Below are positions 1 to 6,487 of a stretch of DNA of 6,894 nt, one piece after another. Origin of the DNA: Acidobacteriota bacterium (lineage in GTDB: Bacteria; Acidobacteriota; UBA4820; DSQY01); contig JAKAJA010000100.1 in the NCBI GenBank assembly GCA_021814085.1, forward strand, positions 1 to 6,894. The letters are read 5' to 3'. Position 1 is the first letter of the stretch. The number at the start of each line of letters is the position of its first letter. The notes under the pieces are model-generated. The model worked only from the letters and a program-made list of their open reading frames with translations, did not search any database and was not told where the DNA came from. Position numbers and translations under genes: made by a program.

Positions 1-1317
1 TTCTCTCCGGACGTCTTTAAGGACCTTATGGAAGACCAGGAAGGTAAATTTTCCGGGCTGGGCCTCCTCGTGACGAAGCCCGGCGCCACCTCGCCGCTCC
101 TGGTCATCACGCCCATCCCGGACACCCCCGCGTGGAGGGCCGGCATCAGGGCGGGTGACGTCATCCTCGAGGTGGACGGCCAGGCCACGGACAAGATGTC
201 CAGCCGTGATGCCGTGCGAAAGCTAAAGGGCCCCGAGGGGACTTTGGTGACTATCAAGCTGGGGCGTGGCGAGACAAAACCCGAACTTTTGACCCTCAAG
301 CGGGCTCCCATCCCCAAGCACACCGTGCCCTATGCCTTCATGCTCGGAGACGGGGAGGGCTACGCCAAGGTGAACACGTTCGGTAACACGACGGTGGCCG
401 AGCTTCAGGAAAACCTTGACCGGCTCAGGAGAGAGGGGATGACGTCCCTGATCCTCGACCTGAGGGACAACCCCGGCGGTTCCCTCCCGGCGGCCGTGGG
501 CGTCTCTTCCCTTTTCCTGAACAAGGGCCAGGAGATCGTTAGCGTGCGGGGGCGCAGAGCCGGCATCACCATGCGCCACAAGGCCACGAAGGACGGTCCC
601 TTCAACGACCTCCCCATGGTGGTACTCCTCAACCTCGGTTCGGCAAGCGCCTCTGAGATCGTGGCCGGGGCGCTCCAGGACCACGACCGGGCCGTGGTGG
701 TGGGGGAGCGCTCCTGGGGCAAGGGACTCGTGCAGACCATGACCGCCCTTGGGGACGACGGCGCTGTCGCCATCACCACGGCACGCTATTACACCCCCTC
801 CGGACGCCTCATCCAGCGGGACTACAGCAAATCCTACGACGCTTACTATTTCCCCGACCAGCAACCCGAAGACCTGGCCCCCTCCCCAACGTCGGGTGCG
901 TCGGGGGCCGAAGCCCACACGGACAACGGCAGGGCCGTCTACGGCGGCGGGGGCATCGCCCCGGACGTGCCGGTGAAGGCCGACAAGATCCCCCCCCTCG
1001 CGCTCAAGCTGGAGCGGAACCGGGCCTTCCTGAACTTCGCCGCCAAAGAGGTGGAGAAGGGGAAGATGGACCCCGCAAGGGCCCGATCCGCGGACTTTCT
1101 TGCCGCCTTCAAGGCCGGTGGCATGGGGGACGTGAAATTCACCGAGGCCGAGTGGACCGAGAGCGAGGCTTACATGCGCGCCGCCCTCGAACGCGAGGCC
1201 ATGACCATGCTGGAGGGACAGGCCGCTGGGTACAAGGCCATGATCCCCCTGGACAACCAGCTCCTCAAGGCCGAAGCGGTCCTCAAGGAGAAGGCATCCC
1301 GGAAGAAGGCGGCGTGA
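1..1317 (+). CDS. S41 family C-terminal processing peptidase (PDZ protease), 5'-truncated by window
   Basis: This is the last 438 residues of a carboxyl-terminal processing protease (CtpA/CtpB/Prc type), a periplasmic serine protease that trims or degrades proteins from their C-termini. The frame is open from base 1 and the residues before the first ATG (28) already fit the family, so ATG 28 is internal; the signal peptide and N-terminal helices lie outside the window. Numbered from the first codon, a PDZ domain spans about 18-100, with substrate loop GLGLLV at 19-24. The protease core follows, with LDLRDNPGG and then GSASASEI. The catalytic Ser is S216 (codon 646-648), the Lys K241 (721-723) and the Gln Q245 in GKGLVQ; the 25- and 29-residue spacings match B. 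subtilis CtpB and E. coli Prc. The YTPSGRLIQ and VYGGGGIAPD motifs are also typical. A charged helical C-terminal extension ends in a Lys-rich tail. The catalytic set is intact, so it should be active. Its substrate is unknown. Confidence 0.93.
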   Translation, partial: FSPDVFKDLMEDQEGKFSGLGLLVTKPGATSPLLVITPIPDTPAWRAGIRAGDVILEVDGQATDKMSSRDAVRKLKGPEGTLVTIKLGRGETKPELLTLKRAPIPKHTVPYAFMLGDGEGYAKVNTFGNTTVAELQENLDRLRREGMTSLILDLRDNPGGSLPAAVGVSSLFLNKGQEIVSVRGRRAGITMRHKATKDGPFNDLPMVVLLNLGSASASEIVAGALQDHDRAVVVGERSWGKGLVQTMTALGDDGAVAITTARYYTPSGRLIQRDYSKSYDAYYFPDQQPEDLAPSPTSGASGAEAHTDNGRAVYGGGGIAPDVPVKADKIPPLALKLERNRAFLNFAAKEVEKGKMDPARARSADFLAAFKAGGMGDVKFTEAEWTESEAYMRAALEREAMTMLEGQAAGYKAMIPLDNQLLKAEAVLKEKASRKKAA

Positions 1318-1323
1318 CGGTTC

Positions 1324-1355
1324 GTGAGTAGGTGATGAGGTGAGTAGGTGAGGAT
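1324..1355. repeat. 8-bp tandem array, four units
   Basis: Four consecutive octamers read gtgagtag, gtgatgag, gtgagtag and gtgaggat. Units 1 and 3 are identical. The array begins 7 bp after the stop codon of the protease gene and lies outside any supported gene. It resembles the short intergenic tandem repeats known from cyanobacteria (STRR type), which occur in many bacterial genomes. No function can be read from the sequence. Confidence 0.75.
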
Positions 1356-1370
1356 GAACCCCTCCGGGGG

Positions 1371-1430
1371 CACGTTCCCTTCGCCGGTCCTCCCTTCCCG
1401 CTCCCTGCTCCCTGCTCCCTTCCTTCCCAA
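1371..1430. repeat. Pyrimidine-rich tract with a perfect 7-bp tandem array
   Basis: The + strand here is almost entirely C and T. Inside it, 1400-1420 holds three perfect copies of gctccct. Together with the 8-bp array just upstream, this fills most of the 131-bp gap before ffh. I see no convincing promoter or T-run terminator in the gap. The short CCCC/GGGG inverted repeat at about 1359-1370 has no T-run behind it. Confidence 0.7.
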
Positions 1431-1448
1431 TCTAAGACGAGAGTTCGA

Positions 1449-2786
1449 ATGTTCGAGAAACTGACAGAGCGCATCCAGGACGCGGTGAAGGGCCTCCGGG
1501 GCCAGGGCCGCATCACGGAATCCAACATCCAGGACAGCCTGCGCGCGGTGCGCATGGCCCTCCTTGAGGCCGACGTCCACGTGTCGGTCGTGAAGGACTT
1601 CCTGGAGGGTGTCAAGACCAAGGCCCTGGGCCAGGAGGTCCTCCGCAGCCTCTCCCCGGACCAGCACTTCATCAAGATTCTCAACGATGAGATGGTCCGC
1701 GTGCTCGGCGAGGGAGACCCCCGCCTCCGTTTCCCCGCCTTCGGGCCCGGCGTGGTCCTCCTGGCGGGGCTCCAGGGCTCGGGCAAGACCACCACCGCGG
1801 GAAAGCTCGCCCGCTACTTCGCCAAGGACAATCACCCCGTCATGCTCGTCCCCGCGGACGTCTACCGCCCCGCCGCCCGGCAGCAGCTCGAGACGGTGGG
1901 GAAGGCGGTTGGGGTTCAGGTCTTCCAAGCCGCGCCCGGCGACGACCCCGTGGCCATCTGCCAGAAGGCCCTGGAGGAGGCCCGCAAGAAGGGCGTCCAC
2001 CGCGTCATCCTGGATACGGCGGGGCGCCTCACCGTGGATGAGACCCTCATGGCGGAGCTCGCCCGGATCGTGGCGGCGGTGAAGCCCCACGAAAGCTTCT
2101 ACGTGGCCGACGCCATGACGGGCCAGAGCGCCATGGCCACGGTGAAGGCCTTCCACGAGATCGTCACTCTCACGGGTGTGGTCCTGACCAAGGCCGACGG
2201 CGACGCGCGCGGCGGCGCCATCCTCTCCGTGAAGGCGGTGACCGGGCTCCCCGTGAAGTTCGTGGGCGTGGGGGAGAAATACGACGCCCTCGAACCCTTC
2301 ATCCCCGAGCGCATGGCCTCCCGCATCCTCGGCATGGGGGACGTCCTGGGCCTCATCGAGAAGGCTCAGGAGGTCGTGGACGAGCGCGAGGCCACGGAAA
2401 TGGCCGAGCGGATGCGGCACTCCGAATTCACCCTCGAGGATTTCCGCGGCCAGCTCAAGGCCATGCGCAAGATGGGGCCCCTCCAGCAGATCGTGGGGAT
2501 GCTCCCGGGGATGGGCGCCCTTAAAGGCGTCGAGGTCTCAGACCTGGATGAGAAGCGCGTGGCCAGGACCGAAGCCATCCTGAACTCCATGACCCCCTAC
2601 GAGCGCGGCCACTACAACGTCATCGACGGGAGCCGCAGGAAGCGCATCGCCCGCGGGGCGGGCGTCTCCGTCTCCGAAGTCAACCAGCTGATCAAGCAGT
2701 ACCTCACCATGCGCAAGATGATGCAACAGCTGAAAAAGACCGGCCTGAAGGGGATGATGCGGTCCATGAACGCCCTCCGGAGGTAA
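1449..2786 (+). CDS. ffh: Signal recognition particle protein Ffh (SRP54 GTPase)
   Basis: Ffh binds the 4.5S/SRP RNA and the signal sequences of nascent membrane and secreted proteins, then docks ribosomes to FtsY at the inner membrane through paired GTP hydrolysis. At 445 residues it has the usual family length. The N domain covers about 1-95. The G domain (about 96-300) has P-loop GLQGSGKT at 107-114, DVYRPAARQQL at 137-147, DTAG at 189-192, TKAD at 247-250 followed by DARGG, and GVGEK at 273-277. The methionine-rich M domain (about 325-435) has a signal-binding finger loop around 342-360 and the RNA-binding segment SRRKRIARGAG at 395-405. ATG 1449 gives the standard N-domain start (MFEKLTERI); the ribosome-binding site is weak (gacgagag just upstream). 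The often-linked rpsP does not follow. It is probably expressed separately from the gene downstream, which has its own promoter. Confidence 0.98.
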   Translation: MFEKLTERIQDAVKGLRGQGRITESNIQDSLRAVRMALLEADVHVSVVKDFLEGVKTKALGQEVLRSLSPDQHFIKILNDEMVRVLGEGDPRLRFPAFGPGVVLLAGLQGSGKTTTAGKLARYFAKDNHPVMLVPADVYRPAARQQLETVGKAVGVQVFQAAPGDDPVAICQKALEEARKKGVHRVILDTAGRLTVDETLMAELARIVAAVKPHESFYVADAMTGQSAMATVKAFHEIVTLTGVVLTKADGDARGGAILSVKAVTGLPVKFVGVGEKYDALEPFIPERMASRILGMGDVLGLIEKAQEVVDEREATEMAERMRHSEFTLEDFRGQLKAMRKMGPLQQIVGMLPGMGALKGVEVSDLDEKRVARTEAILNSMTPYERGHYNVIDGSRRKRIARGAGVSVSEVNQLIKQYLTMRKMMQQLKKTGLKGMMRSMNALRR

Positions 2787-2809
2787 TCTTTCCTCGCCCC
2801 CGCCCTTGC

Positions 2810-2838
2810 TTGACCCTTGTGGGACCTCATGCTAGATT
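2810..2838 (+). promoter_or_regulatory. Predicted sigma70-type promoter with extended -10
   Basis: The -35 box TTGACC (2810-2815) is followed by a 17-bp spacer and the -10 box TAGATT (2833-2838). The -10 box is preceded by TGC, an extended -10 motif. Matches to the sigma70 consensus are 5 of 6 and 4 of 6. Transcription would start near 2845, leaving a leader of about 30 nt before ATG 2876. It would drive the kinase-TonB gene and probably the small gene after it. Confidence 0.65.
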
Positions 2839-2865
2839 GAGGAGGTTGAGACAGGTACCCGAATC

Positions 2866-2871
2866 AGGGGG
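2866..2871 (+). promoter_or_regulatory. Ribosome-binding site supporting ATG 2876
   Basis: AGGGGG lies 4 nt before ATG 2876. An in-frame TTG at 2810 would add 22 residues, but it coincides with the -35 box and would precede the transcription start. The residues it would add do not resemble a receiver domain, whereas the protein from ATG 2876 begins directly with the first strand (KKRVLLVD). The stronger-looking GAGGAGG at 2839-2845 has no in-frame start at a suitable distance and overlaps the predicted transcription start. Confidence 0.6.
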
Positions 2872-2875
2872 TGGG

Positions 2876-5800
2876 ATGACCAAGAAGAGAGTTCTCCTCG
2901 TCGACTACGAACCCAAACTCTTGGAACGCCTGGAGTCCATGCTCGTGGATGACAGGATCGAACTGGCCATGGCCAAGGACGGCTTCGCGGCCATCGAGGA
3001 GTTCGACAGGTTCCACCCCGACATGGTGTTCTTAAGGACCATGCTCCCGAAGAAGCACGGGTTTCAGGTCTGCCAGGAGATGGTGGAGCGTTCGGGCTCC
3101 CGGCGGATTCCCATCATCATGCACTGCTCCATCTACAAGAGCCGCAAATACAGAAACGACGCCATCAAGGTCTACGGCGCCGCGGAGTATCTCGAGGATC
3201 CCATCCAGGAGGGTGCCCTCAAGGAGATCCTGGGCAAGTTCCTCTTCGGGGAGACACCCACCGTGGCGCCGGCCCCGCCGGCCGCGGCCCCCGGTCCCGC
3301 GGCGAGCACGCAGGCCGCGCCCTCCTCCAAGCCCGGCACCCTTCCGGAGGTCGTCCTCCCTCCCGCGGCGCCATCGAAACCGAAGTCCGGGGGTCTTTCC
3401 GGCGTAGATAAGGCCCTGGAGGAGACCCTGTCGGGCATGAACCTCGGCGGGACCAGAAAGCCGAAGCCGGCGCAGACGTCCTCCATCGAGGCCACGGTCC
3501 CGTTGGACGACTTGCTCGGCGGTGCCAAGCCGTCGCGGCTCCCCGAGCCATCGGCCGCTGCCCCTGCCCCTGTGCCGCCTCCCAAGGGGCCTGCCCCGGT
3601 TGCCCCCGTTCCTCCAACCGCGGTGGACCAGCAGGAGCTCACCTCCGAAGAACTTTTCGGTGACGTGATCCAGGACGTGATCAAGGCGGAACCGGCGGCG
3701 CCCGAGGCCCCCCAGCCGGTTGTACCCAAAGCTCCCGAGAAGCCGCAGACTCCCCCCGCGGCAACCGCCGCGCCCGTGGTTCTTCCGCCCCCGCCATCTC
3801 CACCCAAGGCGCCCGCCCCGTCCAGGCCGTCCATCGACGTGGACAAGGCCCTCGGCTCGGAGCTCATCAGCACGGGCCGGCCCACGGAGGACTCGCAGGT
3901 CCGGCGCATGAAGGCCAGGTCCGATTCGGACCTCAGCCGGAAGTTGGAGGAGACGCTCGGAGGGGTGAAGCTCGCCCCCACGGCGCCCAAGGAAGCGCCA
4001 AAGGCGGCCGCTCCGGAGCCGCCGGCCCCCGTTGCGGCCCCGTCCGTGGCGCCGCCTCCCGAACCCCCGAAGGCCGAGCCGCCCAAGGCGGAGGCCGTCC
4101 CCGAGGCGCCGAAGGCCGAGCCGCCCAAACCCGAGCCCGTCCCCGAAGCCCCCAAGGCCGAAGCGCCCCAAGCTCCCCAGGTCCCGGAGTCCGTGTCCGC
4201 GGGCATGGAGAAGGCCAAGGCCGAGAAGGAGGGAGGGGTCACCTACGGGAACTACCTCCTCGTGGACAAGATCGCCACGGGAGGCATGGCCGAGCTCTTC
4301 AAGGCCCGCCAGAAGGGCCTCGAGGGGTTCTCCCGCATCGTCGCCATCAAGCGGATCCTCCCCCACCTCGCGGCCAACCAGGACTTCGTCACCATGTTCA
4401 TCGACGAGGCCAAGCTGGCGGCCCAGCTCAACCACCCGAATGTCTGCCACATCTACGACCTGGGCAAGATGGAGGACTCCTACTTCATCGCCATGGAGTA
4501 CGTGGAAGGCAAGGACCTGCGGGCGATTCTCAAGGACCTTGAACCGCGCAAGCGCCTCATGCCCATCCGGGTGGTGGTCTACATCGCCCAGAAGGTGGCC
4601 GACGCCCTCCAGTACGCCCACACCGCCAAGGACGTGGACGGGAGGCCCATGGTCCTGGTCCACAGGGACATCTCGCCCCAGAACATCCTCATCGCCACCA
4701 ACGGCGTCGTGAAGCTGGTGGACTTTGGCATCGCCAAGGCCGCCTCCAAGGCAAGCCACACCCAGACCGGCGCCCTCAAGGGCAAGCTCCTCTACATGTC
4801 CCCCGAGCAGGCCTGGGGCAAGAACATCGACCACCGGACGGACATCTTCTCCCTGGGCACGGTCATCTGCGAGATGCTCTCGGGCCAGAAGCTCTTCTAC
4901 GGCGACTCCGAGATGTCCATCCTCGAGAAGGTCCGGGAAGCGAAGATCACGCCGCCCCAGGAACTCCGGCCGGACCTCCCCGAAGAGCTGGAGCGCATCC
5001 TCCTCAAGTCCCTGGACAGGGACCCCGAGAAACGCTACAGGGACTGCCGGGCCATGCAGGCCGACATCGAGCGCTTCGCCTACGAGGAGTGGGAGACGGC
5101 CCCGTCGGCCTACGATACGGCGGCCTTCCTCAACGAGATCTTCCCCGACATCTACACGAGGGAAGTGCTCGACACCCTCAAGCGGGAACCGGGGACCACC
5201 GATTCCTCGGCGGAGCGCCCCGCGGAACCGCAGCGGGGAGGCAGGCCGCCCAAATCTCAGCGCGGGCGGCCCGCGCCTCAGAAAGCGCCCCCGCCCAAGA
5301 GGGAAGCTCCTCCTCCCCCGGAGCCCAAGCAGGAAGCCAAGGCCGAGCCCAAGGTTGAGCCGAAGCCCGCTCCCAGGCCCGAGCCCCCCCAACCGCCCAA
5401 GTCCCAGCCCGCACCCAGGCCCGAGCCTCCGGCCAAGCCCGAGGCAAAGCCCGAGCCCAAGCCCCTTCCCCCGCAGCCCGAGCCGCCCAAGGCGGCGGTT
5501 CAAACGGGACCTGGCATGTTCGGCGACGTGATCGGCGAGAAGCCTGAGGGAGGCAACAAGAAGCTCATTCTCGTGGCGGCCGGTGTCGCGGCCCTTCTCG
5601 TCATCGTGGCGATCCTCTACTTCGCTTTCGGCGGGAAGAAGGCCCCGGCGACCGAACCGGCCAAACCCGCACCCGCCACCGGCGCGTCCACCCAGCCCGC
5701 GCCCGCGCCCGTACCACCTCCGGTCATCGAGACGCCCAAACCCGCCGAGCCCGCCCCCAACGCGCCGCCCGCCACCGAGGCGGAACTGGCGGCGGCGAAG

Positions 5801-6472
5801 AAGGCGGCAGGTGATGCACTCACGGCCTTCGGCAAGTCGGTCTCGGATGTGGAGCAGGCGGGAGCGGGACAGTATGCCTCCGAGTCCCTGGCCTCTCTGA
5901 AGAAAAGCCACCAGAACATCGCGGCCCTATACCGAAAGGCCAAGACCAAGGAGGAATACCAGGCCGTCACCCAGGCCCTTGGCCAGGGGGCAACGCTGGT
6001 GACCCAGGTGAGGACTCAGGTGGACCAGGCCAAGAGCGCGGAACAGGCCTCCAACCAGAAGAAGGCCGCCGATGACGCGGCCGCCAAGAAGGCCGCCGAC
6101 GACGCGGCCGCCAAGAAGGCCGCCGACGACGCGGCCAAGAAGGCGGAGGCCGCTTCAGGCAAGGCCAAGGCCGGTGACTTGGTGGAGCTCTGGTCCGTGG
6201 ACGTGAAACCCAAGGAAATCTCAAAGCCCAAGCTGGAATATCCGCCCATGGCCAGGGCCAACAAGGTGCAGGGCCAGGTCTACATCGAGGCCCAGATCGA
6301 CGAGACGGGCAGGGTGACCAGCGCGAAGATCGTGCGTGGGATCAACCCGGACTACGGTCTCAATGACGCGGCCCTTAAGGCCGCCCTCCAGGCGAAGTAT
6401 TCACCCGCAATCAAGGATGGCGTGCCCGTCAAGACGGTGTACACTTACCCCATGTCATTCAAAATCCAATAG
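2876..6472 (+). CDS. Pseudo-receiver / Ser-Thr kinase / transmembrane / TonB C-terminal domain fusion protein
   Basis: A 1198-residue single-pass inner-membrane protein with an unusual domain order. Residues 1-125 form a CheY-like receiver fold that has lost its phosphorylation site (R54 where the phospho-Asp should be, C84 for Thr/Ser, D108 for Lys). Residues 126-455 are a Pro/Ala-rich linker. Residues 457-735 are a Hanks-type kinase: glycine loop IATGGMAE at 466-473, K492, alpha-C E511, HRDISPQN at 596-603, DFG at 616-618, SPE ending at E644, D656 and R720; the essential residues are present, so ATP-dependent Ser/Thr phosphorylation is likely. A second Pro-rich linker covers about 774-880. 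The transmembrane helix is 897-918, with KK before and after. A helical, Ala/Lys-rich stalk (about 966-1090) leads to a TonB C-terminal domain at about 1117-1198 (YPPMAR, GQVYIEAQID, GRV, LNDAAL, then a final strand). The kinase should be cytoplasmic and the TonB domain periplasmic. No ExbB/ExbD is in view. The domains are clear; the combined role is inference. Confidence 0.95.
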   Translation: MTKKRVLLVDYEPKLLERLESMLVDDRIELAMAKDGFAAIEEFDRFHPDMVFLRTMLPKKHGFQVCQEMVERSGSRRIPIIMHCSIYKSRKYRNDAIKVYGAAEYLEDPIQEGALKEILGKFLFGETPTVAPAPPAAAPGPAASTQAAPSSKPGTLPEVVLPPAAPSKPKSGGLSGVDKALEETLSGMNLGGTRKPKPAQTSSIEATVPLDDLLGGAKPSRLPEPSAAAPAPVPPPKGPAPVAPVPPTAVDQQELTSEELFGDVIQDVIKAEPAAPEAPQPVVPKAPEKPQTPPAATAAPVVLPPPPSPPKAPAPSRPSIDVDKALGSELISTGRPTEDSQVRRMKARSDSDLSRKLEETLGGVKLAPTAPKEAPKAAAPEPPAPVAAPSVAPPPEPPKAEPPKAEAVPEAPKAEPPKPEPVPEAPKAEAPQAPQVPESVSAGMEKAKAEKEGGVTYGNYLLVDKIATGGMAELFKARQKGLEGFSRIVAIKRILPHLAANQDFVTMFIDEAKLAAQLNHPNVCHIYDLGKMEDSYFIAMEYVEGKDLRAILKDLEPRKRLMPIRVVVYIAQKVADALQYAHTAKDVDGRPMVLVHRDISPQNILIATNGVVKLVDFGIAKAASKASHTQTGALKGKLLYMSPEQAWGKNIDHRTDIFSLGTVICEMLSGQKLFYGDSEMSILEKVREAKITPPQELRPDLPEELERILLKSLDRDPEKRYRDCRAMQADIERFAYEEWETAPSAYDTAAFLNEIFPDIYTREVLDTLKREPGTTDSSAERPAEPQRGGRPPKSQRGRPAPQKAPPPKREAPPPPEPKQEAKAEPKVEPKPAPRPEPPQPPKSQPAPRPEPPAKPEAKPEPKPLPPQPEPPKAAVQTGPGMFGDVIGEKPEGGNKKLILVAAGVAALLVIVAILYFAFGGKKAPATEPAKPAPATGASTQPAPAPVPPPVIETPKPAEPAPNAPPATEAELAAAKKAAGDALTAFGKSVSDVEQAGAGQYASESLASLKKSHQNIAALYRKAKTKEEYQAVTQALGQGATLVTQVRTQVDQAKSAEQASNQKKAADDAAAKKAADDAAAKKAADDAAKKAEAASGKAKAGDLVELWSVDVKPKEISKPKLEYPPMARANKVQGQVYIEAQIDETGRVTSAKIVRGINPDYGLNDAALKAALQAKYSPAIKDGVPVKTVYTYPMSFKIQ
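4067..4192 (+). repeat. Three 42-bp tandem repeats (14-residue Pro/Lys/Glu units) in the kinase linker
   Basis: Residues 398-411, 412-425 and 426-439 of the fusion protein are three 14-residue units that begin PKAEPPKAEAVPEA, PKAEPPKPEPVPEA and PKAEAPQAPQVPES. The second differs from the first at two positions and the third is more diverged. They end about 17 residues before the kinase domain and probably form an extended spacer. Confidence 0.85.
5564..5629 (+). other. Coding segment for the single transmembrane helix of the fusion protein
   Basis: Residues 897-918 are uninterrupted hydrophobic residues with KK immediately before and GGKK immediately after. No other hydrophobic segment of this length was seen in the protein. 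It separates the kinase side (N-terminal, predicted cytoplasmic) from the TonB-like side (C-terminal, predicted periplasmic). There is no cleavable signal peptide at the N-terminus. Confidence 0.9.
6059..6136 (+). repeat. Tandem 27-bp repeat encoding KKAADDAAA units
   Basis: Two full 27-bp units (6059-6085 and 6086-6112) and one 24-bp unit (6113-6136) encode KKAADDAAA, KKAADDAAA and KKAADDAA at residues 1062-1087. They differ at the DNA level mainly by one Asp codon (gat or gac). The composition favours a charged alpha-helix, as in the helical stalks of TolA and some TonB-like proteins. It sits about 30 residues before the TonB C-terminal domain. Confidence 0.88.
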
Positions 6473-6477
6473 GCAAT

Positions 6478-6485
6478 GGAGGTGA
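6478..6485 (+). promoter_or_regulatory. Strong Shine-Dalgarno deciding GTG start at 6488
   Basis: GGAGGTGA is an eight-base match to the anti-Shine-Dalgarno sequence, and GTG 6488 follows GGAGG by 5 nt. The alternative ATG at 6476 overlaps this site and has no Shine-Dalgarno of its own upstream, so GTG 6488 is preferred. Confidence 0.7.
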
Positions 6486-6487
6486 CC

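Noticed and set aside
28..30. ATG 28 as the true start of the protease
   Set aside because: The codons before it are open to base 1 and their translation (FSPDVFKDL) fits the conserved region before the PDZ domain in this family; a start here would also lack an export signal.
1359..1370. Short CCCC/GGGG inverted repeat after the protease as a terminator
   Set aside because: The stem is about 4 bp and no T-run follows.
1170..2420. 416-codon open frame on the - strand opposite ffh
   Set aside because: His/Glu/Gly/Leu-rich composition with no motifs; it overlaps the protease end and most of the well-supported ffh. A by-product of high GC.
2810..2875. TTG 2810 as the start of the kinase-TonB protein
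   Set aside because: It overlaps the -35 box and adds 22 residues not resembling a receiver; ATG 2876 gives a normal receiver start and has a nearby ribosome-binding site.
3032..5911. 959-codon open frame on the - strand opposite the kinase-TonB gene
   Set aside because: It is Arg/Leu/Gly-rich with no recognisable domain and lies exactly opposite a gene with clear domains. Long antisense frames are expected where third positions are nearly all G or C.
6059..6136. The direct repeats as a CRISPR array
   Set aside because: Units are contiguous without spacers, in frame inside a gene, and encode a regular helical peptide.
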